64,000 nt of DNA, from positions 248,001 to 312,000 of the forward strand of contig OZ244980.1 of assembly GCA_965223035.1 (NCBI GenBank), read 5' to 3'. Each line of letters starts with the position of its first letter. Position 1 is the first letter of the stretch. The notes under the pieces were generated by a model. The model made no database searches. It saw nothing but the letters and a program-made list of their open reading frames with translations, and was not told where the DNA came from. The translations under genes were made by a program, and so were the position numbers. Positions 8,171 to 17,309 of this stretch are shown piece after piece. Origin of the DNA: CAMDPA01 sp965223035 (GTDB lineage Bacteria > Pseudomonadota > Alphaproteobacteria > Rhizobiales > Hyphomicrobiaceae).

Positions 8171-8243
8171 ACTCAACTATAAGGTTGACTAACAATGCGA
8201 TCGGTGCCATGGCTTGCAGCAAGAGTCAACCAAATAGTCGAGT
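8171..8243. promoter_or_regulatory. Divergent operator candidate between GST and ArsR genes
   Basis: Two 20-bp arms, ACTCAACTATAAGGTTGACT (8171-8190) and AGTCAACCAAATAGTCGAGT (8224-8243), are inverted copies matching at 17 of 20 positions. They are centred in the 91-bp gap between the two divergent starts. Such arm spacing suits two ArsR-family dimers. The binding protein is inferred from adjacency only. Confidence 0.6.
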
Positions 8244-8248
8244 AATCA

Positions 8249-8593
8249 ATGCAGGTGGAACCAGCGTCCATATTGGACACCACTTTTGCTTCCCTCGCCG
8301 ATCCCACGCGACGATCGATTGTGACGCGATTGGCCGGCGGAGAGACGAGCCTCGCCCAGCTGGCTGAGCCGTTTGACATGTCGCAGACGGCGGTCTCGAA
8401 GCACGTGCGCGTGCTATCGGAGGCGGGGCTGGTGACGGTGGAAAAGCGCGGTCGGACCAGGTATTGCCGGCTGCAGGCATCGGCGCTGCGCGAAGCTTAT
8501 GACTGGCTGAGCTTCTACGAGAGCTTTTGGAATGCCCAATTGGACAATCTGGCGAAACATTTGCAGCAATCGGCACGCGAGAAATCGCCATGA
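8249..8593 (+). CDS. ArsR-family (winged-helix) transcriptional regulator
   Basis: A 114-residue winged-helix protein. FASLADPTRRSIVTRLAGGE is the typical ArsR opening, SLAQLAEPFDMSQTAVSKHVR the helix-turn-helix, and LSEAGLVTVEKRGRTRYCRL the recognition wing. No metal-binding ELCVCDL box is present, so it belongs to the non-metal subgroup normally encoded next to SRPBCC (AHSA1) proteins, as here. Its stop overlaps the next gene's start (ATGA at 8590-8593), giving translational coupling. It probably represses itself, the SRPBCC gene and the divergent GST through the inverted repeat upstream. Confidence 0.9.
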   Translation: MQVEPASILDTTFASLADPTRRSIVTRLAGGETSLAQLAEPFDMSQTAVSKHVRVLSEAGLVTVEKRGRTRYCRLQASALREAYDWLSFYESFWNAQLDNLAKHLQQSAREKSP

Positions 8594-9063
8594 CGTTTCT
8601 ACAGACCTCACCAGGGTATGAGCCAATTCTGGTTGAGGGCGTGCTCGACGCGCCTCCGGCCCGAGCCTTTCAAGCGTGGGTCGAGCCACATAAAGTCCAG
8701 CAATGGTTTGGTAGCAGCTCCGGCAAACTACGTGATGCGAGGATCGATTTAAGGGTCGGAGGAGAATGGCGATTTATTTTGAGCGGTAATCCGGCGCAAA
8801 CGACTTATTTCGGTGGTGAGTACTTGGTGATCGAGCCGGGTGCAAAGCTGGCCTTTACGTGGCGATTCGTGACCGAGCGATCGGATGGTACCCGCGACGC
8901 CAGCCCGACATCAATGGTCACCGTTACATTCGAAGCGCACGGCGAGCAGCAGACGCTGATCCGCCTGCGTCACGAGAACATTCGGGCCGACGACGCCCGC
9001 CGTAACGTTGGCAGTGGTTGGGAATTGAGCTTCGGCCGATTGGTATCTTACTTCGGCCAATGA
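8590..9063 (+). CDS. SRPBCC / AHSA1-like domain protein
   Basis: A 157-residue START-like protein. PILVEGVLDAPPARAFQAWV, then VQQWFGSSSGK and VGGEWRFIL, GGEYLVIEPGAKLAFTW and a C-terminal GSGWELSFGRLVSYF form the AHSA1 pattern of a hydrophobic ligand-binding cavity. The start at 8590 is set by the ATGA overlap with the ArsR gene; the frame is open further upstream but that part is antiparallel regulator coding. ArsR-AHSA1 pairs are common and their ligands are mostly unknown. The region 9064-9789 that follows has no supported gene. Confidence 0.85.
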   Translation: MTFLQTSPGYEPILVEGVLDAPPARAFQAWVEPHKVQQWFGSSSGKLRDARIDLRVGGEWRFILSGNPAQTTYFGGEYLVIEPGAKLAFTWRFVTERSDGTRDASPTSMVTVTFEAHGEQQTLIRLRHENIRADDARRNVGSGWELSFGRLVSYFGQ

Positions 9064-9789
9064 GTTTATGTCAGCGATTGGGACGGTTGCGTGGACGGCC
9101 TGATCGCGCCTGGCCCGTGCGGCTCGCCATAGCAGTGCGCATAGAGCTGCGATCGCTGGCCGTTGGATCCACGTTTTGGCATGACCGGGTCGGGCGCCGA
9201 CATCGGCCGACGTTGGGTGACCTCGATGGGGCGCCGACAACTGAGAATTGAGGCCTATGCATTTTTGCTCACAGTGGAAACTTCGGCAGCCGTTGAATGC
9301 CGGCATCATCAGTGACAATCAATGCGGCATACGCATCGACCAGCTAATGCGCATCAACGGCGTGGCAGGTTAAGACAAATTACGGACAAGCGCGCGGGAA
9401 GCTGCGCGGTGCCTCATCGGATTGTCAGCTTAAGCCACACACTACTTGCGGAGTTTGAGACGGCGCCGGTAGCACCAGAATAAAAGGAGCGTGCTCATAA
9501 CAATGTTGAGCATAACTGCGAGCGCGACGGCCATAGTCTGTCCCCGGCGGTGATCGATCCCAACTGCACGGAACTCCATGATTCGGGCCAATTGACGTCG
9601 CTTCTTAAATTTTTTCTGTGCCGGGCAAAGATGAGCTTTGACGGGTGTTTTTTGGCTTGAGCAGGGTCCACCGTCGTTCCCGGCCTCGAAGCCGGCGCGC
9701 AGGCGCCTTGCTGCTTCACGTCGGGGCGCTCTCCATCGGCGCTGAATTCTCGCGGCGCAGCCGGACCGGCTCGGCTCTGCAGCTTCTGC

Positions 9790-10088
9790 GCGGTGTCGTG
9801 GCTTGGCATGAGCGGTGGTTGCCTTGATGCCGTGTGCGGCAAGAAAAGCGGCCATGTCGGCGGCGTCGGTGCCTGCCAGGTTGTGGCCTTCACCGACAAA
9901 GCGTGATGCGATCGGCACATTTGAGCAACGGCAACGCAACGCTCACGGCTGGAACCGCCTCCATGCTTGAATTCCAGTGTATTAGCACGTTGGTGCCGAG
10001 CGTCTTGGGAACTTCCGGCGCGGCCATGTTCACCGACCGCCCAAGGATTGCGCCCGGTCGTCCGAGGCCGGCGCGACGCGCCCGATCG
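9790..10088 (-). pseudogene. Universal stress protein (UspA) remnant
   Basis: On the minus strand, PEVPKTLGTNVLIHWNSSME then AVSVALPLLKCADRITL matches the second Usp domain of two-domain UspA proteins ('vLiaWngS.eaarAv..AlPlL..A..Vtvl'). The frame then breaks and continues shifted as EGHNLAGTDAADMAAFLAAH followed by GIKATT. Sequence before PEVPK is compressed, with LGRPGAI surviving from the first domain. It lies directly after the GYD-domain gene, so both were likely one stress-related unit. Confidence 0.6.
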
Positions 10089-10400
10089 TTAGGCATCGTG
10101 GGCCAGCTTGGGGGCGCCTTCGATGATCGCTCGGGCCTCGTCGAGGTCAAACGTCCTCAGCGCTGTGAGCCTGATAGATCCGCGGCTTTCCACGGCGACC
10201 TTGAACTTCGACGGCGCATCGCCCGCGGGCAGATCGAGCAGCATGATGCGATCGTATGTACCCATTGTAAAATGACCTGCCTTTCTCTTTCCGCCCAAAT
10301 CGAAGACGATGTTTGCTACCGTTTCGCGCTGCTTGTGCGGCCCATTGATCCCATTTAAACCCTCATCCGTGAACTTGCCGAGGTACGTACGAAGGGCCAT
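10089..10400 (-). CDS. GYD-domain protein
   Basis: A 103-residue protein starting MALRTYLGKFTDEGL. It contains the dimeric ferredoxin-like fold pattern of GYD proteins: YLGKFTDEGLNGING, HFTMGTYDRIMLLDLPAGDA, and VESRGSIRLTALRTFDLDEA. The name-giving Gly-Tyr-Asp appears as GTYD. A GGGAGAAG ribosome site precedes the ATG. Function of the family is unknown. It is divergent from the TPP-enzyme operon, 164 bp away. Confidence 0.85.
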   Translation of the reverse strand: MALRTYLGKFTDEGLNGINGPHKQRETVANIVFDLGGKRKAGHFTMGTYDRIMLLDLPAGDAPSKFKVAVESRGSIRLTALRTFDLDEARAIIEGAPKLAHDA

Positions 10401-10564
10401 CGATCTTCTCCCGTAAAACTAGATTGTGCTCACAGGCTCAAGCCAGGAGACTCTCGAGCAAGCGGGTTATGTGTGGCAGAATTGCTTTTGGCATTTGACG
10501 GCGAGGTCTGCTTGGATTTGGTGAAACGTTGCGCGCGCATGCGTGAGAAAGGAGGCGCCGGCCG

Positions 10565-12298
10565 ATGATAAAGGAAACGGTGACGGACACGGTGACGAAC
10601 ATCAGGACGAGCGCCGAAGCGGTCGTTGACGCTCTCATTGCGGAAGGGATTGAATACGTCTTTGGTATCACCGGTGATACGGTCTTACCGTTGCTGGACG
10701 CCATCTATCATCGGCGCGACAAGATCAAATATGTCACCGCACGTCACGAGATCGGCGCGACTAGCATGGCCGATGCCTATGCGCGCGTGACGGGTAAGGT
10801 GGGGTGCTGCCTGTTTCACGTCGGACCCAGTATATCGAACACCATTCTGGGCGTTTGGTCGGCGAACAAAGACTATATTCCGCTGGTGATCTTGTCGGCC
10901 AATATGGACACGTTCCGGCTCGGGCGTAACATTTGGCACGAGTTCGATGTCATGGGTGTGCTCGGCAAGGTGACGAAGTGGAGCGACCAGCTGGCCGAAG
11001 CCAAGGATGCGCAGCGCTTGATGCGCACGGCCTTTCAAATGGCCAAATCGGGCATGCCCGGGGTCGTGCACGTCGATTTTCCAAAAGACCTGCTGGCGCA
11101 GCCGATTGAGATTGATTCGACGGATCTGTCGATCAAGGGAGGTGCCCACAACGGGCGGACGGCCAATCGCGTGCGGCCCGAGGCCACTGCGGTCGCCGAG
11201 GCGGCGCAGATGCTGATGGCCGCCACGACGCCCGTCATTCTTGCCGGTCGGGGCGTGTTGTGGAGCCGCGCCCATCGACAGCTGGTCGCGCTTGCCGAGC
11301 GGCTCGGCATTCCGGTGATCACCACGGAAATGGGGCGCGGCTCGATCTCGGAGCGGCACGGGCTGGCGGCTGGTCTGGTCGGGCATTTCGGCCATGCGAC
11401 GGCGAACCAGATGCTGCGCGAAGCCGACCTGGTGATGGGGCTAGGCGCGCGGTTTCACAACGTCTCAACCATCAATTGGTCGTTGATTGCAGCGGACGCG
11501 AAGTTGATCCAGGTCGAGGCCGATCCGCTGGAGATTGGACGACAGTATGCGGTCGACTTGGGCATTCATGGCGACGCTGGGGCCTTTCTCGACGATTTGG
11601 TGGCGTATTGCGAGGCTGAAGGGTTAACGGGCCTCGATGACGACCGAGCGCGCCGCGAAGCGCGGATCGGCGCGCTCAAATCAGATCAGGATCGGCGCTT
11701 TTACGACACCGATCTGACCGCGGTTCCGATCAAGCCGCAACTGATTGCCAAAGCCGTTCAGCAGGTCTGCGCACCGGACGCCATCTACTGCATCGGCGCG
11801 GGGCTGCATACGCAATTCGCGCATGCCATCCCAATTACGTTGCCCGACCAATATCATCTGGCTGCCGGTTCAGGCACGATGGCCTGGGCGTTTCCGGCAG
11901 GTATTGGGGCGAAGCTGGCGCGGCCCGATCGACAGGTGGTGGTGCCGGTGGGCGATGGCGATTTTGGCATGAACGCGCAGGAGATCGAAACATCGGTGCG
12001 CGAGCGGGCGCCGGTGATCGCGATCGTCTACAATGACTGCAGTTACGGCGCGTTGCGCGTGTTTCAAAGCAAGGTCTATGGTGGTCGGATCATCGGCTCG
12101 GAGTATGGCGATACGGACCTCGTCAAATTGGCGGAGGCCTATGGCGCAAGGGCTGAGCGGATCGACCGGCCGGAGCAGCTGGTTCCCGCCTTGGAGCGCG
12201 CCACACAAGCCGACGTGACCACCATCATCGATGTGCGCATCGATGGCTGGGAGCCGCATTACCGAGAGAAGGAATTTGCCGAGTTTCATAAGTTTTAG
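10565..12298 (+). CDS. Thiamine-pyrophosphate-dependent enzyme (acetolactate-synthase / oxalyl-CoA-decarboxylase-like)
   Basis: A 577-residue TPP enzyme with the three usual domains. The Pyr domain contains EYVFGITGDTVLPLLDAI and the cofactor-activating Glu62 in ARHEIGATSMADAYAR. The central domain (about 200-340) contains VILAGRGVLWS. The PP domain contains the GDG...N metal/diphosphate motif beginning near residue 463 (GDGDFGMNAQEIETSVR ... YND). An AGGAGG ribosome site sits ahead of the ATG. As first gene of an operon with two CaiB CoA-transferases and C-C lyases, it may decarboxylate or cleave a 2-oxo- or 2-hydroxyacyl-CoA rather than make acetolactate. Substrate is not determinable from sequence. 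Confidence 0.85.
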   Translation: MIKETVTDTVTNIRTSAEAVVDALIAEGIEYVFGITGDTVLPLLDAIYHRRDKIKYVTARHEIGATSMADAYARVTGKVGCCLFHVGPSISNTILGVWSANKDYIPLVILSANMDTFRLGRNIWHEFDVMGVLGKVTKWSDQLAEAKDAQRLMRTAFQMAKSGMPGVVHVDFPKDLLAQPIEIDSTDLSIKGGAHNGRTANRVRPEATAVAEAAQMLMAATTPVILAGRGVLWSRAHRQLVALAERLGIPVITTEMGRGSISERHGLAAGLVGHFGHATANQMLREADLVMGLGARFHNVSTINWSLIAADAKLIQVEADPLEIGRQYAVDLGIHGDAGAFLDDLVAYCEAEGLTGLDDDRARREARIGALKSDQDRRFYDTDLTAVPIKPQLIAKAVQQVCAPDAIYCIGAGLHTQFAHAIPITLPDQYHLAAGSGTMAWAFPAGIGAKLARPDRQVVVPVGDGDFGMNAQEIETSVRERAPVIAIVYNDCSYGALRVFQSKVYGGRIIGSEYGDTDLVKLAEAYGARAERIDRPEQLVPALERATQADVTTIIDVRIDGWEPHYREKEFAEFHKF

Positions 12299-12324
12299 CG
12301 ACCAAACCTTAGGAGCCAACCGGG

Positions 12325-13518
12325 ATGTCAGCACCGCTAGAAGGCATTCGCGTCCTTGAGTTGACCACCATGATCACCGGGCCGCTGGCGGGAATGATGT
12401 TGGCCGACTTGGGTGCCGACAATATCAAGATTGAAAATCCCGACGGCGGCGACCTGTTCCGGACGTTTCGTGGCGGGAACTATTCTCCCTACTTCTGCGC
12501 CTACAATAGAAATAAGCGTAGCATAGCTGTGGACCTGCAGTCTGCGACCGGGCATGCGATGCTGATCGATCTGGTCAAGACGGCCGATGTCTTGATCGAA
12601 AACTTCAGGCCGGGGGTGATGGATCGGCTGGACTTGTCATTTGAAAAACTCATCGAAGTGAACCCCGGGCTGATTTATTGTTCGATCACCGGTTTCGGTC
12701 CTGATGGGCCGTACAAGGATCGGCCGTCCTATGATGCGGTCTCGCAAGCTCTCAGCGGCATGTCGAGCCTGTTCATCGACGATAGCGCAAAAATCACCGG
12801 TCCGACGATCACCGACAACATGACCGGAATTTTCGCGTGTTATGGAATATTGGGTGCGCTGGTAGAGCGGGCGCAGACCGGCCGTGGTCGCAAGGTCGAG
12901 ACCAACATGCTGTCCGCCGCGGTGGCGTTTATCCCTGATCCCTTTTTGATGATGAGCATGCTGGGGATGGAGGTGGGTGCCCTCACACGGGTCCAAGCCT
13001 CGCAGTCCTACGTTCTGAGATGCGAGGAAGGCAAGCTGGTGGCGGTGCACCTGTCATCGCAAATCAAGTTTTGGGAGGCGATTCAAAAAGCCTTGGGTCG
13101 GGAGGACCTCGGCCAGGATCAGCGCTTTAAGGATCGTAGCGGACGGATCGATAACTATCTTGCACTGGCCGCTGAGTTTAATGCCACGACGGCGACGCGC
13201 CCGAGCCATCATTGGATGGCTCAATTCCAAGCCCACGACATTCCCCATGCTCCGGTGAATTCGCTGGCGGAAGCCATGGCCGACCCGCAGGTCCGTCATC
13301 TTGATACCTTCCGCGAGCTGAAGCCCGCCAAGCGCGATGGCTTCGCCACCATCCGACGACCCGTTTGGTTTGATGGCTCCCGCGAGGACCAGCCCTTTCA
13401 GCCGCCCCCGGAATTGGACGAGCACGCGGTCGAGATCCTGAGCGAGCTTGGCTGGGACGGCGAGAAAATCGCGGCTTGGACCCAACAGGAGCGGCGCAAG
13501 GTCAAAGACAGAACATAA
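12325..13518 (+). CDS. CaiB/BaiF (class III) CoA-transferase, first copy
   Basis: A 397-residue family III CoA-transferase: LEGIRVLELTTMITGPLAGM, LGADNIKIENPDGGDLFR, YNRNKRSIAVDL, NPGLIYCSITGFGPDGPY. The covalent-intermediate Asp falls in TITDNMTG. It moves CoA between carboxylic acids without ATP. It starts 26 bp after the TPP enzyme behind an AGGAG site. Together with the second CaiB gene in the same operon (15616), it suggests that two different acids are activated or one is activated and another recycled. Confidence 0.9.
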   Translation: MSAPLEGIRVLELTTMITGPLAGMMLADLGADNIKIENPDGGDLFRTFRGGNYSPYFCAYNRNKRSIAVDLQSATGHAMLIDLVKTADVLIENFRPGVMDRLDLSFEKLIEVNPGLIYCSITGFGPDGPYKDRPSYDAVSQALSGMSSLFIDDSAKITGPTITDNMTGIFACYGILGALVERAQTGRGRKVETNMLSAAVAFIPDPFLMMSMLGMEVGALTRVQASQSYVLRCEEGKLVAVHLSSQIKFWEAIQKALGREDLGQDQRFKDRSGRIDNYLALAAEFNATTATRPSHHWMAQFQAHDIPHAPVNSLAEAMADPQVRHLDTFRELKPAKRDGFATIRRPVWFDGSREDQPFQPPPELDEHAVEILSELGWDGEKIAAWTQQERRKVKDRT

Positions 13519-13548
13519 GGCAACAATCCAATTTCAGGGGCAGATCAC

Positions 13549-14322
13549 ATGGCCAAAAGCACTTCCAAGCCGGTGACGCGCATCGCCACGCCGACGTCCG
13601 ATATCGATCGATTGCGTATGCGTGGCAAAGACGTGTTGAGCGAGGTGGTCGGCGAAATGACGTTTGCCGAGGCCTTCTATCTGATCGTCACCGGCCGCGA
13701 AGCGGATGCCACAACCCGGAAGGTAATGGATGCGTCGCTCGTCATTTTGATGGATCATGGCCTGACGCCGAGCGCTCTGGTTGCGCGTTTGGTCCACGAT
13801 TCGGTGCCTGACGATATTCAAGTGGGCATGGCGGCAGGCATGTTGATGGTGGCGAACAAATTCGCCGGCACCATCGCCGGTGCCGGGGAGTATTTGGCCG
13901 AGGGTATGAGCCAAGCCGGCGACAAGCGCCAGTGGGCGGCCGATCTGGTCGCACGCAGCCGAGCGGAACGCCGCCGCATCCCCGGATTTGGACACCCGTA
14001 CTATTATCCTGACGATCCGCGCGCGTCGCGCTTGTTCGAGATCGCGTCGGCGGCCGGTGTTAAGGGCGATTACGTCGCGTTGATCAAACTCGTTGGCGAG
14101 GAAATCGATCGGGCTGCGGGTAAACACCTCACGATGAACGTGACGGGCGCGTTGGGCGCCGTGCTGTCGGAGGTCGCATTTCCGGTGGCGGCCATGCGGG
14201 CCGTCTCGGCCGTGGGGCGCGCGGCGGGGCTGGTCGCGCATATCGTGGAAGAGGCCGAAAGCCCGATTACGCCGAGCGTCGTGGAGCTCGCTAACGCCAT
14301 CGGCTACGAGGATCCGGTTTGA
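13549..14322 (+). CDS. Citryl-CoA lyase-like protein (short citrate-synthase fold)
   Basis: A 257-residue protein with the reduced citrate-synthase fold of the citryl-CoA-lyase / CitE-independent type. TFAEAFYLIVTGREAD, LMDHGLTPSALVAR with the first active-site His, IPGFGHPYYYPDDPRA with the second His and acidic residues, and a C-terminal AGLVAHIVEEAESPI carrying an Arg-equivalent region. True citrate synthases are about 430 residues, so this is the short clade that cleaves or forms 3-hydroxyacyl-CoA C-C bonds. It sits third in the CoA operon, 30 bp after the first CaiB gene. Confidence 0.8.
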   Translation: MAKSTSKPVTRIATPTSDIDRLRMRGKDVLSEVVGEMTFAEAFYLIVTGREADATTRKVMDASLVILMDHGLTPSALVARLVHDSVPDDIQVGMAAGMLMVANKFAGTIAGAGEYLAEGMSQAGDKRQWAADLVARSRAERRRIPGFGHPYYYPDDPRASRLFEIASAAGVKGDYVALIKLVGEEIDRAAGKHLTMNVTGALGAVLSEVAFPVAAMRAVSAVGRAAGLVAHIVEEAESPITPSVVELANAIGYEDPV

Positions 14323-14461
14323 GCTGCAGCGGCGCGGATTAAATCGGTAAAGCGTGAGTGCCGATCAAGCGTCGCCTTATTGTTGAGGTGGCCGGTGTGG
14401 CCTATCCTTGATCCTTAGCCACACCGTCAACGCCACTGCCCAAGCGAGATCGATCAGCCAT

Positions 14462-15607
14462 ATGGATTTCTCTTTTACGCAGCACCAAGAAGAGCTTCGC
14501 CAGCACGTTCGCCACCTGCTGCGCGACGCGTGTCCGCCACAGTACGCCGCGCGCTGCGATGCAAAGGCGCATCCCCCCCGCGAAGCGTTCGACGCGTTGG
14601 CAAGACATGGCTGGCTGGGTCTGCTGCTACCGGAGGAATATGGCGGCAGCGGTGGCTCAACGATCGATGTCGCGATCCTGCTAGAGGAGACCGGCCACGC
14701 CTTCGAGGAGTTGGCAATGTGGGTGTTTCGCACCATGGCCTATGGCGGATATGCCATTCTCACCCAAGGCACACAGGCGCAGAAACAGTCGATGCTGCCG
14801 CAAATCGCCCGCGGGGAGATTACGTTCGCGTTCGGATTGACCGAGCCGGAGTCGGGGTCCGACGCGGCGGCGCTCAAAACGAGGGCGCGCCCGTCTGGCA
14901 GCGGCGGCTATATCATCAATGGTCAAAAGGTGTTCACGTCGGGCATGGACGTTTCGGACTATTGTTTGCTGGTCGCCCGTACATCCGACGGCCCGCGTCA
15001 ACAGCAAGGAATCACCAACTTTATCGTCGACACCACGTCTAGGGGCATCACCATCCATAAGCTGAAGACGCTGGGACATCGCGCCATCGGCACCACCCAG
15101 GTCTACTACGAGGACGTGGAAGTGCCGGCCGAGGCCGTGTTGGGCGACGTCGACCAGGGCTGGGCCGCCGTTGATTCTTTGCTTTGGTATGAGCGGTTGT
15201 GCCTATCGGCGGCGCGAACGGGCGCAGCGCTGGCCGCGTTTGAGCTGGCGCTCGAGTATGCCAAGACGCGCCACCAATTCGGCCGCCCGATCGGCAAATT
15301 TCAGGCCATCTCTCACAAGCTCGCGGATATGAAGGTGCTGCTCGAAATTTCTCGGCTGCTTGTGTACCGTTTCGCTTGGCTGGTCGGTGAGGGGCAGGCG
15401 ACCCGGCACGACGCGGCTGTGGTCAAGCTGCACACCAGCGAGGCCTACAAAACGGTGGCGGACCTGGCGCTGCAGATTCACGGCGGCTACGGGTACACCG
15501 CCGATTTTCCGTTGGAGCGCTTTTACCGCGACGCCAGGCTGGCGACGATCGGTGCGGGCAGCTCCGAGATCCAGCGCAATATTATTGCCCGAAGTCTCGG
15601 GCTGTAG
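14462..15607 (+). CDS. Acyl-CoA dehydrogenase family protein
   Basis: A 381-residue flavoprotein starting MDFSFTQHQEELRQHV. FAFGLTEPESGSDAAALKT is the FAD/substrate signature, YIINGQKVFTSGMD the middle beta domain, and QIHGGYGYTADFPLERFYRD plus GAGSSEIQRNIIAR the C-terminal helical domain. The MCAD catalytic-Glu position aligns with Ala or Gly here (GAGSSEIQ), as in several bacterial subgroups that place the base elsewhere. A frame open from 14408 is ignored because homology starts at 14462. It oxidises an acyl-CoA to the enoyl-CoA, feeding the MaoC hydratase two genes downstream. Confidence 0.88.
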   Translation: MDFSFTQHQEELRQHVRHLLRDACPPQYAARCDAKAHPPREAFDALARHGWLGLLLPEEYGGSGGSTIDVAILLEETGHAFEELAMWVFRTMAYGGYAILTQGTQAQKQSMLPQIARGEITFAFGLTEPESGSDAAALKTRARPSGSGGYIINGQKVFTSGMDVSDYCLLVARTSDGPRQQQGITNFIVDTTSRGITIHKLKTLGHRAIGTTQVYYEDVEVPAEAVLGDVDQGWAAVDSLLWYERLCLSAARTGAALAAFELALEYAKTRHQFGRPIGKFQAISHKLADMKVLLEISRLLVYRFAWLVGEGQATRHDAAVVKLHTSEAYKTVADLALQIHGGYGYTADFPLERFYRDARLATIGAGSSEIQRNIIARSLGL

Positions 15608-15615
15608 GAACCGAC

Positions 15616-16806
15616 ATGGGACACCCTCTCGACGGCGTCAGGATCTTGGAGTTAGGCCAGATCATCGCCGGCACCTATGGCGGCCAAGTGCTTTCGGACC
15701 TCGGCGCCGAGGTGATCAAGATCGAGGCGCCTGGCGGCGATCTCGGGCGGATACCGTCTGTCGCGCCGTTCAAGGGCCAGAGCGGGCTGTTTTTGACCTT
15801 CAATCGTAACAAGAAGAGCGTCGTCATCGACCTCAAGGCGCCGCAGGGATTGGACGTGTTTCAAGACCTGGTCCGGGTTTGCGACGTGGTGATCGACAAT
15901 TTTAGACCAGGCGTCCTGGAGCGGCTCAAGATTGATTACGACAGATTAAAGTCGATCAATCCACGGATCATCCAGTGTTCCGTGACCGGCTTCGGGGCAA
16001 CCGGCGTGTACAAGGACCTTCCCGCGCTCGACATTATCATTCAGTCGATCAGTGGACATATGGCGATCACGGGTGAGGCCGGACGACCGCCCGCGCGTGC
16101 CGGCGTGCCGCTTGCCGATCTCAGCGGTGGCATCTTTTCGTGCAAGGGAATCCTTGCCGCGCTGTATCAGCGGGAGCGTACCGGCGAGGGCTGCCGGCTC
16201 GAGCTGTCGATGTTCGACGGCATGCTCAATCTTTTGAGTTACATCGGCACGATGTGGCTGTCGCAAGGCGAACTGCCACAGCCACAGGGCTCGGCCCATG
16301 AGTACACCGTACCCTGGCAGGCCTTTCCGACCAAGGATGACTACATCGTCATTGCCTGCCGTCAGGATAACTTTTGGCGCAATCTTTCGGCGGCGATCGG
16401 TCGGCCGGAATGGGGCGAGGACCAGCGGTTCGCCACCAATGCAGCGCGCATTGCCAACCGCGACATCATCGTGCCCCTCCTGACGGAAATTCTGGCCACG
16501 CGAACCGCGAAGGAATGGGTCGGAATTTTGCGTGAGGCACAGGTGCCGGTGGCGCCCGTCAACAATCTGGACGGCGCTTTCGCCGAGCCACCGGTCGGTG
16601 AGCGCCAGATGGTCGTCGATTATGACCATCCCCAGGTTGGACAGGTCAGGCTGCCGGGAAATCCCATTAAGTTTGAGGGGGTCGAGGGGCCCATATCGCG
16701 CCCGGCCCCAATGCTGGGAGAGCATACGGGAGCGGTGTTGTCGGAATTGTTGGGGCTGGCGCCGGAGCGTATCGCTTCGCTGCGAGAGGCCGGCGTGGTG
16801 AGTTAA
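15616..16806 (+). CDS. CaiB/BaiF CoA-transferase, second copy
   Basis: A 396-residue class III CoA-transferase: LDGVRILELGQIIAGTYGGQ, LGAEVIKIEAPGGDLGR, FNRNKKSVVIDLK, VIDNFRPGVLERL, PRIIQCSVTGFGATGVY. The catalytic Asp is in PLADLSGGIFSC. It starts 8 bp after the dehydrogenase stop. It is clearly divergent from the first CaiB protein (different active-site surroundings), so it is a paralogue with its own substrate rather than a recent duplication. Confidence 0.9.
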   Translation: MGHPLDGVRILELGQIIAGTYGGQVLSDLGAEVIKIEAPGGDLGRIPSVAPFKGQSGLFLTFNRNKKSVVIDLKAPQGLDVFQDLVRVCDVVIDNFRPGVLERLKIDYDRLKSINPRIIQCSVTGFGATGVYKDLPALDIIIQSISGHMAITGEAGRPPARAGVPLADLSGGIFSCKGILAALYQRERTGEGCRLELSMFDGMLNLLSYIGTMWLSQGELPQPQGSAHEYTVPWQAFPTKDDYIVIACRQDNFWRNLSAAIGRPEWGEDQRFATNAARIANRDIIVPLLTEILATRTAKEWVGILREAQVPVAPVNNLDGAFAEPPVGERQMVVDYDHPQVGQVRLPGNPIKFEGVEGPISRPAPMLGEHTGAVLSELLGLAPERIASLREAGVVS

Positions 16807-16818
16807 AAAGGCTGTGCG

Positions 16819-17274
16819 ATGGTTGGCTTATACTGGGAGGAGTGGGATATCGGCGCGGAATTCACCACCGCCGGCCGCACGATCTCGGAGGCCGACATCG
16901 TCCAGTTCGCGGGCCTGTCCGGCGACTACAATCCGCTGCATATCGATGAAGAGTTTTGTCGCAAGACCCAGTTCGGCACGCGCATCGCCCATGGGCCACT
17001 GATTTACGCCATCGCCGCGGGGCTATTGTTTCAGCTCCACCTTTACGACGATACCTTGATCGCGTTTCTCGGTTTCGACAGCCTGAAATTCACCAAGCCG
17101 GTCAAACCGGGCGACACCGTTCACGCCAAGGTCAGGGTATTGGAGAAGCGGGCAACCTCGCGGCCCGATCGCGGTGTCATGAAGCGCCAGCTGCAGGTTC
17201 TGAACCAACATGGCGATGTGGTGCAGGAGGGCGTGCAGGCGTTCCTGTTGAAGCGCTGCCCAACCAGCAGCTAA
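16819..17274 (+). CDS. MaoC-like (hot-dog fold) enoyl-CoA hydratase
   Basis: A 151-residue hot-dog-fold protein. The hydratase-2 motif is intact: FAGLSGDYNPLHIDEEF with the active-site Asp and His, then FGTRIAHGPLIYAIAAGL, and later KPGDTVHAKVRV. It adds water to an enoyl-CoA. It follows the second CaiB by 12 bp and precedes the HpcH lyase, giving the order transferase - dehydrogenase - transferase - hydratase - lyase expected for breaking down a short dicarboxylic acyl-CoA such as a mesaconyl/itaconyl/methylsuccinyl type. Confidence 0.9.
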   Translation: MVGLYWEEWDIGAEFTTAGRTISEADIVQFAGLSGDYNPLHIDEEFCRKTQFGTRIAHGPLIYAIAAGLLFQLHLYDDTLIAFLGFDSLKFTKPVKPGDTVHAKVRVLEKRATSRPDRGVMKRQLQVLNQHGDVVQEGVQAFLLKRCPTSS

Positions 17275-17309
17275 GTCGGCGTTATAGCCGCATATTGGAG
17301 CATCCGCCG

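Noticed and set aside
9442..9576. Small hydrophobic minus-strand frame ending FWCYRRRLKLRK
   Set aside because: A single hydrophobic stretch plus basic tail is suggestive of a small membrane protein, but there is no ribosome site or family support.
13534..14241. Long minus-strand open frame opposite the citryl-CoA-lyase-like gene
   Set aside because: Composition is His/Arg-rich as expected for the antisense of GC-rich coding DNA, and no domain is recognisable; the plus-strand gene is clear.
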